NCBI GenBank assembly: GCA_029250925.1 | Contig: JAQXEH010000065.1 | Coordinates: 1-64,000 of the forward strand | Source of the DNA: Hellea sp. | Lineage (GTDB): Bacteria; Pseudomonadota; Alphaproteobacteria; Caulobacterales; Maricaulaceae | Direction: 5' to 3' | Length of the DNA stretch: 64,000 bases | Shown: positions 27,005 to 36,438 of the stretch, piece after piece | Layout of the letters: every line of letters begins with the position of its first letter | How positions within the stretch are numbered: position 1 is the stretch's first letter | Program-made: the position numbers and the translations under genes | Notes under the pieces: generated by a model | What the model was told of the DNA's origin: nothing | Database searches by the model: none | The model's input: the letters and a program-made list of their open reading frames with translations, nothing else

Positions 27005-28135
27005 ATGCAAACTTTCAACACAGTACCAGACATACGAATAGAATTTGGAGGGGCTTCGAATTTAGCGAACCATCTTGTGGGGTTAGGTAAAAGTAAAAGA
27101 GTAATAATTATAACAGACAAGGGAATCAGTAATTTAGGGTTAATTTCAAAAGGTCTTACCTCTCTTGAATCTGAGGGATACTCTGTAATGGTCTATGATG
27201 AAGTTGTAGCCGACCCACCAGAAGAAATGGTTTTGAGTGCTACTGAAAGGATTAAAAAGTTTAATCCAGGAGTCATCATAGGTTTTGGTGGGGGATCACC
27301 TATGGATACAGCTAAAGTCATCGCTCATTTATGCGTAGCTGGGACAGAAATTAAGGATCTTTATGGCGTAAATAAAGTAAATAACCACAGGCTGCCGCTT
27401 ATCCTGATCCCAACAACAGCGGGTACTGGTTCTGAAGTAACAAATGTAGCCATTATAACAACTGGATCTACGGCAAAGGAGGCCATTGTAGCCAACAGCC
27501 TATATGCGGATAGAGTCTTACTCGATGCTAAACTTACAATGGGTTTACCAAAGCAGATAACCGCAGCAACTGGTATTGATGCTATTGTACACGCGATTGA
27601 AGCATACACATCAGTAATTAAAAAGAATCCATTGTCAGATACTTTCGCCATCGCCGCATTGCGTAAACTACAATCCGCAATAATTCCTGCATGCATTGAT
27701 GGGAATGATTTAGAAGCAAGAAATCAAATGTTATTAGGAGCAATGCTAGCTGGTCAAGCTTTTACAAACGCACCTGTGGGGGCTGTGCATGGTTTAGCAT
27801 ATCCACTGGGTGGGTTTTTTCATATTCCCCATGGGCTATCAAACGCATTGGTTTTGACTGCAGTTATGGAATACAATTTACCCAAAGCAGATCATTGGTA
27901 CGGACAGATAGCAAGGGAGTTAAAAGTTGGTGACACAGGAATGGATTTAATAGAAGAAATGAAGCGCATAAAAGAAGAAACAGGTGTTCCGCAAACGTTG
28001 TCCGAAGTGGGAATACCTGCAAATGCAATACCTGATATGGCAAAAGATGCTATGCTTAAGACCCGCGTGCTAAGAAATAATCCTGTCAAAATGACATACG
28101 ATGCTGCGGTAGGCATCTATGAAAGAATTTTATGA
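27005..28135 (+). CDS. Iron-containing alcohol dehydrogenase
   Basis: A 376-residue group III alcohol dehydrogenase that oxidises an alcohol (or reduces an aldehyde) with NAD(P). The nucleotide-binding GFGGGSPMDTAK is at about residues 94-105. The metal ligands lie in TGIDAIVHAIEAY and AVHGLAYPLGGFFHIPHG. Length fits the family. It is divergent from the acyl-CoA dehydrogenase operon and overlaps the next thioesterase gene by ATGA, so it probably acts in the same catabolic block. Substrate unknown. Confidence 0.92.
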   Translation: MQTFNTVPDIRIEFGGASNLANHLVGLGKSKRVIIITDKGISNLGLISKGLTSLESEGYSVMVYDEVVADPPEEMVLSATERIKKFNPGVIIGFGGGSPMDTAKVIAHLCVAGTEIKDLYGVNKVNNHRLPLILIPTTAGTGSEVTNVAIITTGSTAKEAIVANSLYADRVLLDAKLTMGLPKQITAATGIDAIVHAIEAYTSVIKKNPLSDTFAIAALRKLQSAIIPACIDGNDLEARNQMLLGAMLAGQAFTNAPVGAVHGLAYPLGGFFHIPHGLSNALVLTAVMEYNLPKADHWYGQIARELKVGDTGMDLIEEMKRIKEETGVPQTLSEVGIPANAIPDMAKDAMLKTRVLRNNPVKMTYDAAVGIYERIL

Positions 28136-28569
28136 AAAAACCTTCTTCTCCGAAAAAAAATATATATAAATACTTCATCAGAATTAAAACTAGGTGGAAT
28201 GATAATGATAGCTATGGGCACGTCAATAATGCAATATATCATGAGTATATGGACACAGTAGTTAATAACTATCTGATTGAGCATCAAATTACTAACTCCG
28301 ATGAAAATTCACCAATTGGGTTTGTGGTATCAAATTCATGCACTTACTTTCAACCCGTCAAGTATCCCGATACTTTAAACATAGGCTTACGCATAATAAA
28401 AATTGGGACATCAAGTGTTACTTATGATGTCGGAATCTTTAAAAATAATGAAACTGAAGCTTCAGCACGAGGAAGTTTTGTGCATGTTTATGTTGATAAG
28501 AAAATGAGGAAACCTATTTGCATTTCAGATAAAATGAAACATAAACTAAATAATATCAGTACTTTATAA
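28132..28569 (+). CDS. Acyl-CoA thioesterase, 4-hydroxybenzoyl-CoA thioesterase-like
   Basis: A 145-residue hot-dog thioesterase. The motif TRWNDNDSYGHVNNAIYHEYMD contains the Asp and the GHVNN segment typical of 4HBT-type enzymes. Later, YFQPVKYPDTLNIGLRI supports the fold. It would hydrolyse an acyl-CoA to free acid and CoA. The start overlaps the alcohol dehydrogenase stop by 4 bp, indicating coupled expression. Confidence 0.87.
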   Translation: MKKPSSPKKNIYKYFIRIKTRWNDNDSYGHVNNAIYHEYMDTVVNNYLIEHQITNSDENSPIGFVVSNSCTYFQPVKYPDTLNIGLRIIKIGTSSVTYDVGIFKNNETEASARGSFVHVYVDKKMRKPICISDKMKHKLNNISTL

Positions 28570-28626
28570 AACTAAAATAATGTAATCCACTAGGTATTAA
28601 TATAAATTAATTTTAAGGACAAAAAA

Positions 28627-29451
28627 ATGACAGAAATATTTGGAAAGGTTGCATTTGTAACTGGCGCTGCATCGGGCATAGGCTTAGCTTTAACTAAGTC
28701 ATTATTAGATCATGGAGCAAAAGTAATGATGTCCGACATCAACGAGGAATTACTGACTGCTGAATTTAAATCACTAAATAGCACAAATGTTGAAATGACA
28801 GTTTGCGATGTATCCAAACCAAACTCTGTGAGTGAAGCTGCAGAGCTGACCATTAAAACCTTCTCTAAGGTTCACCACATATTTAATAATGCAGGTGTAT
28901 CATTAGCCGGCTACCCAGGAAAAATAGCACTACAAGACTGGAGGTGGATTACTGATATCAATCTAATGGGAGTAGTTCATTGTGTTGAAAAATTCTTACC
29001 TCTTATGCTATCGCATGGTGAACCAGCTCACATAACCAACACCGCCAGTATGGCCGGTCATGTTGCAGCAAGTGGAATGGGGCCTTATTTTGCAACCAAG
29101 TATGCAGTCGTGGGTTACAGTGAAGCTTTAAAAGTAGAATTAGAAACTAAAAACATCGGAGTTAGCTGTTTATGCCCAACATGGGTTAAAAGTAATATTC
29201 ACAATACTGCATCAAAAAGCCCAGTAGCAGGTAAAAATGATTCATACAAACAATCTAAGTCTTATGAAATAGTTAAAGCATTAATTGAAAATGGAATGGA
29301 TGCCGAGGTTTATGCTGAGTTATGCATTAAAGGAATACAATCAGATAGACTTCATATATTTAATGACCCGTTAGCAAGGGAAGCAATGACAGAGCGGCAT
29401 AAACTTTTACAGAAAGACTATGATCAAAATCTGACTGATCTCGCAATATAA
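28627..29451 (+). CDS. Short-chain dehydrogenase/reductase (SDR)
   Basis: A 274-residue classical SDR. The cofactor motif TGAASGIG is at about residues 13-20, NNAG at about 89-92 and the catalytic YxxxK is YFATK, with Ser in the TNTASMAGH strand. Such enzymes interconvert alcohols and ketones with NAD(P)H. In this setting a 3-hydroxyacyl-CoA or related hydroxy compound is plausible. It follows the thioesterase after 57 bp on the same strand. Confidence 0.9.
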   Translation: MTEIFGKVAFVTGAASGIGLALTKSLLDHGAKVMMSDINEELLTAEFKSLNSTNVEMTVCDVSKPNSVSEAAELTIKTFSKVHHIFNNAGVSLAGYPGKIALQDWRWITDINLMGVVHCVEKFLPLMLSHGEPAHITNTASMAGHVAASGMGPYFATKYAVVGYSEALKVELETKNIGVSCLCPTWVKSNIHNTASKSPVAGKNDSYKQSKSYEIVKALIENGMDAEVYAELCIKGIQSDRLHIFNDPLAREAMTERHKLLQKDYDQNLTDLAI

Positions 29452-29477
29452 TTTAGACCCTTCAAAATCATTTAAAT

Positions 29478-31013
29478 CTAAAGGCCTATCAATTGAGGTA
29501 TGGATTTTCGAAGTTCATATTTAAGTACCTTTCCAGTACCTCCGCGTGGTAATTCATCCATTATATGCAAATATTTCGGTTTTTTATAGTTAGCTAATTT
29601 AGCATCAAGATGATAAAGTATTTCCTCAAGAGTTAATGTTTTATTTTTTTTAAGAACTGCACAAACACAACCTGTTTCTCCAAACTTTTCATTCCTTACG
29701 CCTATAACGGCTACTTCATGGATTTGAGGCATAGCATATAAAAGGTTTTCTATCTCGGCCGGATAAACGTTTTCACCTCCTGATATATACATGTCCTTGA
29801 GGCGGTCTTCTATGAAAACAAAACCATTTGAATCCATTCGCCCTATATCTCCTGTTCGGAACCATCCATCGACAAAACTTTTTTTATTTGCCTCTGGATT
29901 TCTCCAATAGCCTGGTGTGACAGCATTTCCTTTAAACCATATTTCCCCCGATATATTATGAGCACATGTATTCCCATTGTTATCAACAATACGAACTCTG
30001 GTATGCATCAATGGTTTACCTGCGGATCCAATCATTTGGGGTATATATTCTTTACTCAAAAATGTACCGCCAGCTGCAGTTTCTGTTAGTCCGTACCCCT
30101 CTTGAATTATAACACCTTTTTCTAACCACCACTCACAAAGAGGAACCGGAACAGTTTCTGCTCCGCAAAGTGCTGTAATGAGTCTTGAGAAATCTATATT
30201 ATCAATTTCAGGGTTTTCTTTCATAGCATTATAAGCTGCCGGCACCATGAATATCAAATTTATGCCAAGGGCTGGGTCATTAATAGCATTCAGAGTTGCA
30301 GATGGATCAAACATACGCATAATGACACAAGTTCCCCCTACAGCAATACTTGGTAATGCAGTTACGTTTAAACCTCCTATATGGAATAAGGGCATATTAT
30401 TTAAAGAAACTTGGTGTGGGCCAGTATCAGGAAGTCGTGCTGTAGAAGAAATCGTAAACTCTAACATACCATGGGTGATTATTACACCTTTAGGCATACC
30501 AGTTGTACCAGATGAATACATCAGCAAGCACTGGTCTTCATAAGATTGTTTAGTGAATTCATATATGGGTTTTGCAGAGCTTATCCCGCTCTCATAGCCA
30601 CTGTTACCCCCTAAACCATCAGTATCAACCCAATGAGGCACATTAGTAAGTAATTTAGTTTCTTTTCCTACGTTCTCAAATGGCTTATCAACCAAAACTA
30701 AAGAGGTCTCTGAGTCATTAAGTATGTAAGCTAACTCATTTGGGGTAAGACGGAAGTTTAATGCTAAGCATACAGCTCCTATACGCCAGCAACCAAAGAT
30801 TAATTCCATCACATCGGTTGTGTTAAGACAAAGAAAAGCAACCCTATCTCCGGATTTTATCCCCTTTGACTTTAAGAAACCTGATACCCTCGCTACGCGC
30901 TCATGTGTTTCCTTGTAAGAAAAATTCCTTTTACTCATAAGGTCGATCATCGCGGTTTTATCCGGCGTATTTTTGGCGTGATATTCAATCCAATCGCGAG
31001 CTTCGAGAGACAT
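29478..31013 (-). CDS. AMP-dependent acyl-CoA synthetase/ligase
   Basis: This 511-residue enzyme activates a carboxylic acid to acyl-CoA with ATP. Adenylation motifs are in order: YSSGTTGMPKGVIITHG (P-loop-like), GYGLTETAAG, WFRTGDIGRMDSNGF, then RLKDMYISGGENVYPAEIE and the catalytic Lys in PRGGTGKVLKYELR. It would supply substrate to the two nearby dehydrogenases. It converges with the SDR gene (26-bp gap) and is divergent from trhO over 142 bp, where a perfect palindrome lies near its start. Confidence 0.91.
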   Translation of the reverse strand: MSLEARDWIEYHAKNTPDKTAMIDLMSKRNFSYKETHERVARVSGFLKSKGIKSGDRVAFLCLNTTDVMELIFGCWRIGAVCLALNFRLTPNELAYILNDSETSLVLVDKPFENVGKETKLLTNVPHWVDTDGLGGNSGYESGISSAKPIYEFTKQSYEDQCLLMYSSGTTGMPKGVIITHGMLEFTISSTARLPDTGPHQVSLNNMPLFHIGGLNVTALPSIAVGGTCVIMRMFDPSATLNAINDPALGINLIFMVPAAYNAMKENPEIDNIDFSRLITALCGAETVPVPLCEWWLEKGVIIQEGYGLTETAAGGTFLSKEYIPQMIGSAGKPLMHTRVRIVDNNGNTCAHNISGEIWFKGNAVTPGYWRNPEANKKSFVDGWFRTGDIGRMDSNGFVFIEDRLKDMYISGGENVYPAEIENLLYAMPQIHEVAVIGVRNEKFGETGCVCAVLKKNKTLTLEEILYHLDAKLANYKKPKYLHIMDELPRGGTGKVLKYELRKSIPQLIGL

Positions 31014-31066
31014 ACATCTTCCTTATATTTTTTTTAAAACAGACCCAACCTTACAGTCCATGAAAA

Positions 31067-31078
31067 TAGTTGCAACTA
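31067..31078. promoter_or_regulatory. Perfect 12-bp palindrome TAGTTGCAACTA, possible operator
   Basis: The palindrome lies 54-65 bp upstream of the acyl-CoA ligase start codon (31013, minus strand), in the intergenic region shared with trhO. Its core AGTTGCA also occurs in the palindrome before the acyl-CoA dehydrogenase operon and in the region upstream of mutA, suggesting one regulator for several acyl-CoA genes. Binding is inferred. Confidence 0.4.
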
Positions 31079-31155
31079 GATGTATCTATTAGAATGTGGA
31101 TTTTTCTAATTACTGACTGATTGACGACTTGTTAGATACACATTAAGCGGATCAC

Positions 31156-32070
31156 ATGGCTTTTACTGTTGCAGCGTTATATCATTTTACGAGTTTACCT
31201 GATTATAAAAACCTTAAATCACCACTATCAAATATGTGTGAGCTTTTAAAAATAAAGGGAACAATACTTTTAGCTTCTGAGGGAATCAATGGCACAGTAG
31301 CAGGCACTGATTTTGCTATAATGCAATTAATTGAATATCTGCAAAAAGACAACCGCCTGAAAAATTTAGAATATAAATCTTCAAAATCAAGAGAAATGCC
31401 TTTCTACAGAATGAAGGTCAGGTTGAAAAAAGAAATTGTAACGATGGGGGTTGAAGGTATCAATCCAAATCGCGTTGTAGGAACTTATGTTGAACCTAAA
31501 AACTGGAATAACTTAATCAAAGATCCCGATGTTATATTGATTGATACAAGAAATGATTATGAAGTTGAAATTGGTAGTTTTAAAGGGGCTATAAACCCAG
31601 ACACGAGTAACTTTAGGGAGTTCCCCGCATGGGTAGAGGATAATCGTGAGAAATTAGAAAATAAAAAAATAGCAATGTTTTGTACTGGAGGAATACGATG
31701 CGAAAAAGCAAGTTCATACATGAAAGAAAATGGATTTAATGATGTTTACCATTTAAAAGGCGGCATACTAAAATACTTAGAAACTCAGCCACAAAAAGAA
31801 AGCTTGTGGAAAGGAGATTGCTTTGTGTTTGATCAACGCGTTGCGGTCAAGCATGCCCTTAAAGAGTCAGATTACGATCAATGTTTCGCATGCAGATACC
31901 CTATAACTATTGATGACAAAAACTCTTTCAAATACACCAAAGGAATATCATGTCCTAAGTGCTATGATAGTCTGACCAAAGAAAAAAAAGAAAGTTTCGC
32001 AGAGAGACAAAAACAAATAAACCTGTCTAAATTGCGCGGGGAAACCCACATTGGGAAAAAAAATAATTAA
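31156..32070 (+). CDS. trhO: tRNA uridine(34) hydroxylase, rhodanese-domain (TrhO/YceA)
   Basis: TrhO hydroxylates U34 in the wobble position of certain tRNAs using molecular oxygen. The 304-residue protein has an N-terminal acylphosphatase-like domain ([14 protein letters not shown]), a rhodanese domain with the Cys loop [13 protein letters not shown], and a C-terminal Cys-rich segment FACRYPI...ISCPKCYD. Length and order match the family. It is joined to the next gene by a TAATG junction. Confidence 0.93.
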   Translation: MAFTVAALYHFTSLPDYKNLKSPLSNMCELLKIKGTILLASEGINGTVAGTDFAIMQLIEYLQKDNRLKNLEYKSSKSREMPFYRMKVRLKKEIVTMGVEGINPNRVVGTYVEPKNWNNLIKDPDVILIDTRNDYEVEIGSFKGAINPDTSNFREFPAWVEDNREKLENKKIAMFCTGGIRCEKASSYMKENGFNDVYHLKGGILKYLETQPQKESLWKGDCFVFDQRVAVKHALKESDYDQCFACRYPITIDDKNSFKYTKGISCPKCYDSLTKEKKESFAERQKQINLSKLRGETHIGKKNN

Positions 32071-32690
32071 TGAATATTTTATGGTCTTTCAGACGTTGCC
32101 CCTACGCAATGAGGGCAAGAATGGCACTTTTTCTTAGTGAAATAAATTATGAGCATAGGGAAATTAAATTAAATAATAAACCAGTCGAGTTTATTTCAGT
32201 TTCCTCTTCAAAAACTGTGCCAGTATTTGTTACTAAAAAGGGTAAAATAATAGAGGAAAGTTTAGACATAATGGAATGGTCTTTAAATCGTAACGATCCA
32301 CTAAAATTATTGGATTGTGACTATTTAGAAAGCAACTTACTCATAAAAAAGAATGATACTTATTTTAAATACCATCTAGATAGGTATAAGTATGCAAGTC
32401 GATATGAACCTGAATCTTCTCGCAACTCCATAAATATAATACATAGAAATAAAGCAGAAAAATTTATACAAATTTGTGAAAGAAAACTATCAAATGAAGA
32501 CAACCTTTTACAAATGAAGCAAACAATAGCTGACTTAGCAATTTTTCCATTTATTCGTCAATTTTCCAATGTTGAGCCAAATTGGTGGAAAAATTCTAAC
32601 TATAAAAAAACAATGAAATGGCTTGATGGATGCACAGAGTCAGATTTATTTAATAAAATAATGGATAAACACTCTATTTGGAAACCATAA
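32070..32690 (+). CDS. Glutathione S-transferase-like protein
   Basis: A 206-residue protein with an N-terminal thioredoxin fold (ILWSFRRCPYAMRARMAL) in which Cys10 of RRCPYAMR sits at the glutaredoxin/GST catalytic position. SKTVPVF and EESLDIMEW form the usual glutathione-site segments. The C-terminal half is helical. GST-like genes often follow trhO in marine proteobacteria; a shared role is not known. Start and stop overlap with trhO by one base. Confidence 0.82.
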   Translation: MNILWSFRRCPYAMRARMALFLSEINYEHREIKLNNKPVEFISVSSSKTVPVFVTKKGKIIEESLDIMEWSLNRNDPLKLLDCDYLESNLLIKKNDTYFKYHLDRYKYASRYEPESSRNSINIIHRNKAEKFIQICERKLSNEDNLLQMKQTIADLAIFPFIRQFSNVEPNWWKNSNYKKTMKWLDGCTESDLFNKIMDKHSIWKP

Positions 32691-32703
32691 CAAATATAAA
32701 TCT

Positions 32704-32763
32704 GTAATAACCCGCTATTACACGCAATAAAATTTGACATATATTCTCATATTAGCATGATAA
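32704..32763 (+). promoter_or_regulatory. Probable promoter and inverted repeat of the KOR operon
   Basis: TTGACA (32734-32739) and TGATAA (32758-32763) form a sigma-70-like -35/-10 pair with 18-bp spacing (17 if ATGATA is used). Upstream, GTAATA (32704-32709) and TATTAC (32716-32721) are inverted repeats separated by 6 bp, in the position of an activator site. The ribosome binding site GGGGAG follows at 32779-32784 before ATG 32789, so the leader is short. Confidence 0.6.
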
Positions 32764-32788
32764 ACATCTAGAATCATTGGGGAGATTC

Positions 32789-34606
32789 ATGAGTCAAATG
32801 AAACCGACGAATATCGATAATCCAGATTATTTTCATAAAGTAGTTGATTGCCAATGGGCTTGCCCAGCTCATACTCCAGTACCTACTTATATCCGCCAGA
32901 TTGCCCAAGGAGATTACACTGGGGCTTACTTAACTAACAGGGAGTCAAATGTTTTTCCTGGTGTTCTAGGTCGTGTATGTGATCGTCCATGTGAACCAGC
33001 ATGTCGAAGAGGTCGGGTTGAAGAAAAGCCAGTAGCAATTTGCCGTTTAAAAAGGGTAGCAGCCGATCATAGAGATAATATCAAAGAATATTTACCAAAA
33101 AAACCTTCGGTTATGAATGGAAAAAAAATTGCGCTTATAGGAGCAGGGCCTGCGTCTTTCACTGTTGCAAATGATTTAGCACCGCTAGGGTATCAATGTA
33201 CAATTTTTGAAAAGCTCTCGAAACCAGGTGGCTTAATGCGGTCCAATATCCCAGCTTTTAGGTTGCCTGAAGAGGTATTAACAGAAGAATTGAACTACAT
33301 TCTTAATATGGGTGTTGAACTAAAATTAAACACCCCAATTAATAGTATGAAATCATTATTAGATGAGGGGTATGATTCAATTTTTGTTGGCTCAGGGGCT
33401 CCAAAGGGTAAAGACCTCAATTTACCTAATCGATGGGATGATAAAGATCATATCCATATTGGTATTAATTGGCTAGAAGAAGTAGCTTTCGAGCATACTA
33501 AAACAATAGGAGATAATGTTCTAATAATTGGTGTAGGAAACACAGCTATGGACTGCTGTAGAACCTCTCTTCGACTGGGGGCTAAATCAGTTAAAGTAAT
33601 GGGAAGAAAACCTCGATCATTTTTTAAAGCTTCTATATGGGAAGTTGAGGATGCTGAGGAAGAAAATGTAGAAATTATAATTAACCATTCACCAGAAGCT
33701 TTTATAACACAAGGTGGCCGTTTAACCGGTATGCTTTTCTCAGTTATAAAACATAGTTTTGATAACGATGGTAATATTATAAATAGTCAACCAATAGAGA
33801 AAGTTACTATACCATGTGATGATGTTATTTTAGCAATAGGTCAAGAGAATGCATTTCCTTGGATAGAACTTGATACAGGAATTAAATTTGATAAATGGAA
33901 TGTTCCAATTATTGATAAGAAAACTTTCGAGTCGACAAAAAAGGGTATATTTTTCGGTGGAGACTCCGCATTTGGTCCCAAAAATATAATATGGGCGGTG
34001 GAGCATGGTCATCAAGCTGCTATTTCTATTCATAACTATTGCCGCGGCGTCTCATTAGAACAAAGAGTATCAAATAAGATTGAATTAAAATCGACTAAAA
34101 TGGGTATGTTTGAGTGGAGTTACTCCAACTCCTATGACGGATCAGAACGAAGAAAGATGGAACACCTTGATTTAGTCAAGCGGTTTTCAAAACTTAATAC
34201 CGAAGTAGAAATTGGCTTTTCCCCGGAACAAATAGCTACTGAAGTCCAAAGGTGTCTTAACTGCGATATACAAACTGTATTTGATGCACCAAAGTGTACA
34301 GAATGTGATGCATGTATAGATATTTGCCCTGTTGAGTGCCTCTCAATAACAGAAAATACAAATAATGAAGAGATACTCAGAGAAAATTTAAATTTCGAAA
34401 AAAATGAATTTAATCAATCACTATTTATTTCCGAGGAGTTAAAATTTACTAATCGAATAATGGTTAAAGATGAAAACATCTGCCTGCATTGTGGATTATG
34501 TGCCGAAAGGTGCCCTACCGCTGCTTGGGACATGTCCGAAGGAATAGTTAAAATACATCATGCCGATACTCAGGATCAAAACTACGCCTCGGAGACTGCC
34601 GAATAA
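32789..34606 (+). CDS. GltD/NfnB-like FAD-NAD(P)H oxidoreductase with C-terminal 2[4Fe-4S] ferredoxin domain
   Basis: The 605-residue start was chosen at ATG 32789, 4 nt after GGGGAG. The N-terminal Cys-rich cluster domain has Cys21, 25, 64, 68 and 72. An FAD fold (IGAGPASF, about 117-124) and an NADPH fold (GVGNTAMD, about 247) follow, as in the glutamate synthase small subunit. The last 110 residues carry two ferredoxin motifs, CTECDACIDICP and CLHCGLCAERCP. It heads an operon with KorA- and KorB-like genes. It is inferred to carry electrons between the 2-oxoacid enzyme and NAD(P)H. No glutamate synthase large subunit is nearby. Confidence 0.88.
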   Translation: MSQMKPTNIDNPDYFHKVVDCQWACPAHTPVPTYIRQIAQGDYTGAYLTNRESNVFPGVLGRVCDRPCEPACRRGRVEEKPVAICRLKRVAADHRDNIKEYLPKKPSVMNGKKIALIGAGPASFTVANDLAPLGYQCTIFEKLSKPGGLMRSNIPAFRLPEEVLTEELNYILNMGVELKLNTPINSMKSLLDEGYDSIFVGSGAPKGKDLNLPNRWDDKDHIHIGINWLEEVAFEHTKTIGDNVLIIGVGNTAMDCCRTSLRLGAKSVKVMGRKPRSFFKASIWEVEDAEEENVEIIINHSPEAFITQGGRLTGMLFSVIKHSFDNDGNIINSQPIEKVTIPCDDVILAIGQENAFPWIELDTGIKFDKWNVPIIDKKTFESTKKGIFFGGDSAFGPKNIIWAVEHGHQAAISIHNYCRGVSLEQRVSNKIELKSTKMGMFEWSYSNSYDGSERRKMEHLDLVKRFSKLNTEVEIGFSPEQIATEVQRCLNCDIQTVFDAPKCTECDACIDICPVECLSITENTNNEEILRENLNFEKNEFNQSLFISEELKFTNRIMVKDENICLHCGLCAERCPTAAWDMSEGIVKIHHADTQDQNYASETAE

Positions 34607-36438
34607 TGAGTGAATATCCAGAAATTAGGCTGAATGATTTTGTAATTAAAATTGGCACAGTTAATGGTACTGGTTCTGCTTCAGCCAATGAATTACTCAT
34701 GAAAACTATATTTCGTATGGGTGTACCAGTAGTAGGGAAAAACATATTTCCATCTAATATCCAAGGACTGCCAACTTGGTACGAGATACGTGTAACAGGT
34801 GATGGGCATGCTGGACGTTCTGGCGATGTTGATATAATGGTCGCTATGAACCCCGAAAGCTATGAGCGTGACCTAAATAGTATTTCGAGTGGCGGCGTGC
34901 TCATATATGATAGTACTTGGCCGAGACCTCACTTCATGAACCGTGCTGACATAACTGTAATCGGCATTCCGCTATCAAGCCTTTGCAATGCAGAATTTGA
35001 AGTGGCAAGGTCGAGAATACTTATGAAGAATATGGCATATGTTGGGGCTGTAGCGGCTATTATTGGACTTGATATGTCTATAATACAAAATCTAATTAAT
35101 GAAACATTTGAAAAGAAAAAAAAATTAGTGCCCGCCAATATCAAGGCAGTAGATTTAGGTTTTAACTACATAAAAGATAACAAACTAAACAATGAAAAAT
35201 TCTTCATTAAAGCACTCAATAAAACATCCAATAAAATAATGATTGACGGAAACACTGCCGCTGGAATTGGAGCAGTATATGCGGGGGCAACATTTGGTTC
35301 TTGGTATCCAATCACTCCATCAACATCATTAATGGATAGTTTTTCAAAATACTGTGACATATATAGAAAACACCCTAAAACTAATGAAAATTTGTATTGC
35401 ATCATTCAAGCTGAAGATGAACTATCCGCTGCTGGTATGGCAATGGGTGCAGCTTGGAATGGAGCCAGAGCATTTACCCCTACATCAGGTGCTGGCATAT
35501 CACTTATGAGTGAGTTTATAGGCTTTGCTTACTATGCCGAAGTTGGGCTCGTTTACTTTGATATTCAACGCGTTGGTCCTTCAACAGGAATGCCGACGAG
35601 AACTCAGCAATGCGATATAAATCTTACTGCCTATGCAAGTCACGGGGATACAAAGCATATAGTCCTATATCCAGCTGATCCTGGTGAATGCTTCACAATG
35701 TCAGCACAAGCTTTTGATTTAGCTGAAAGGTTTCAAACACCAGTATTTTTTCTATCCGATTTAGATATAGGAATGAATGATTGGATGGTTGATGAGTTGG
35801 AATGGGAAGAAAACTACACCCCCGATAGAGGAAAAATAATGACCTCAAAACAACTAGCTGATATAGAGGTTTACAGCAGATATTTAGATATTGACGGAGA
35901 CTATATACCCTATAGAACATTACCAGGAACTGACCCAAAAGGTGCTTACTTCCTTAGAGGTTCCGGACATAACAAATATGGTAAGTATACTGAAATAAGC
36001 GCTGAGTATAAAGAAGTTGTAGATAGGCTTTTACTTAAATGGAAAAGTGCTGCACCATTTACCCCACAACCCATTATAATCAAAAGCCAGAAAAAAACTA
36101 ATTATGGGGTTATTGCTATAGGAAGTTCTGATGGAGCTGTTCGTGAAGCATGCATTAACCTAGAAAAACAGGGCATACATATTGATTATATGAGGATTAG
36201 GTCATTTCCTTTTGCAGACTCTGTTGAAGAGTTCATCGTTGAACACGACTTAGTCTTTATTGTTGAACAAAACCGAGATGCACAATTAATGAATTTATTA
36301 CTCACTGAAACAAATGTGCCACGAGAGAGTTTAGCGTCCATTAAATACTATGCAGGTCAACCTCTAAATTATAAATTTGTATATAAAGCTTTATTCACTG
36401 GAATAATGGCTAATTCAAAAAATAAGAAGACAGCATGA
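34606..36438 (+). CDS. korA: 2-oxoacid:acceptor oxidoreductase, fused gamma-alpha subunit
   Basis: A 610-residue protein with a gamma domain (about 1-195, GTGSASANELL, GDVDIMVAMNP) joined to the alpha or pyrimidine-binding domain (about 210-600). The alpha part has GNTAAGIGAVYAG, SWYPITPSTSL and RVGPSTGMPTRTQQ, the KorA signature. Such enzymes decarboxylate a 2-oxoacid (often 2-oxoglutarate) to acyl-CoA, reducing an iron-sulfur carrier. The fused gamma-alpha form is like that of aerobic mycobacterial KorA. It is coupled upstream by TAATG and downstream by ATGA. Substrate is not decided by sequence. Confidence 0.9.
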   Translation: MSEYPEIRLNDFVIKIGTVNGTGSASANELLMKTIFRMGVPVVGKNIFPSNIQGLPTWYEIRVTGDGHAGRSGDVDIMVAMNPESYERDLNSISSGGVLIYDSTWPRPHFMNRADITVIGIPLSSLCNAEFEVARSRILMKNMAYVGAVAAIIGLDMSIIQNLINETFEKKKKLVPANIKAVDLGFNYIKDNKLNNEKFFIKALNKTSNKIMIDGNTAAGIGAVYAGATFGSWYPITPSTSLMDSFSKYCDIYRKHPKTNENLYCIIQAEDELSAAGMAMGAAWNGARAFTPTSGAGISLMSEFIGFAYYAEVGLVYFDIQRVGPSTGMPTRTQQCDINLTAYASHGDTKHIVLYPADPGECFTMSAQAFDLAERFQTPVFFLSDLDIGMNDWMVDELEWEENYTPDRGKIMTSKQLADIEVYSRYLDIDGDYIPYRTLPGTDPKGAYFLRGSGHNKYGKYTEISAEYKEVVDRLLLKWKSAAPFTPQPIIIKSQKKTNYGVIAIGSSDGAVREACINLEKQGIHIDYMRIRSFPFADSVEEFIVEHDLVFIVEQNRDAQLMNLLLTETNVPRESLASIKYYAGQPLNYKFVYKALFTGIMANSKNKKTA

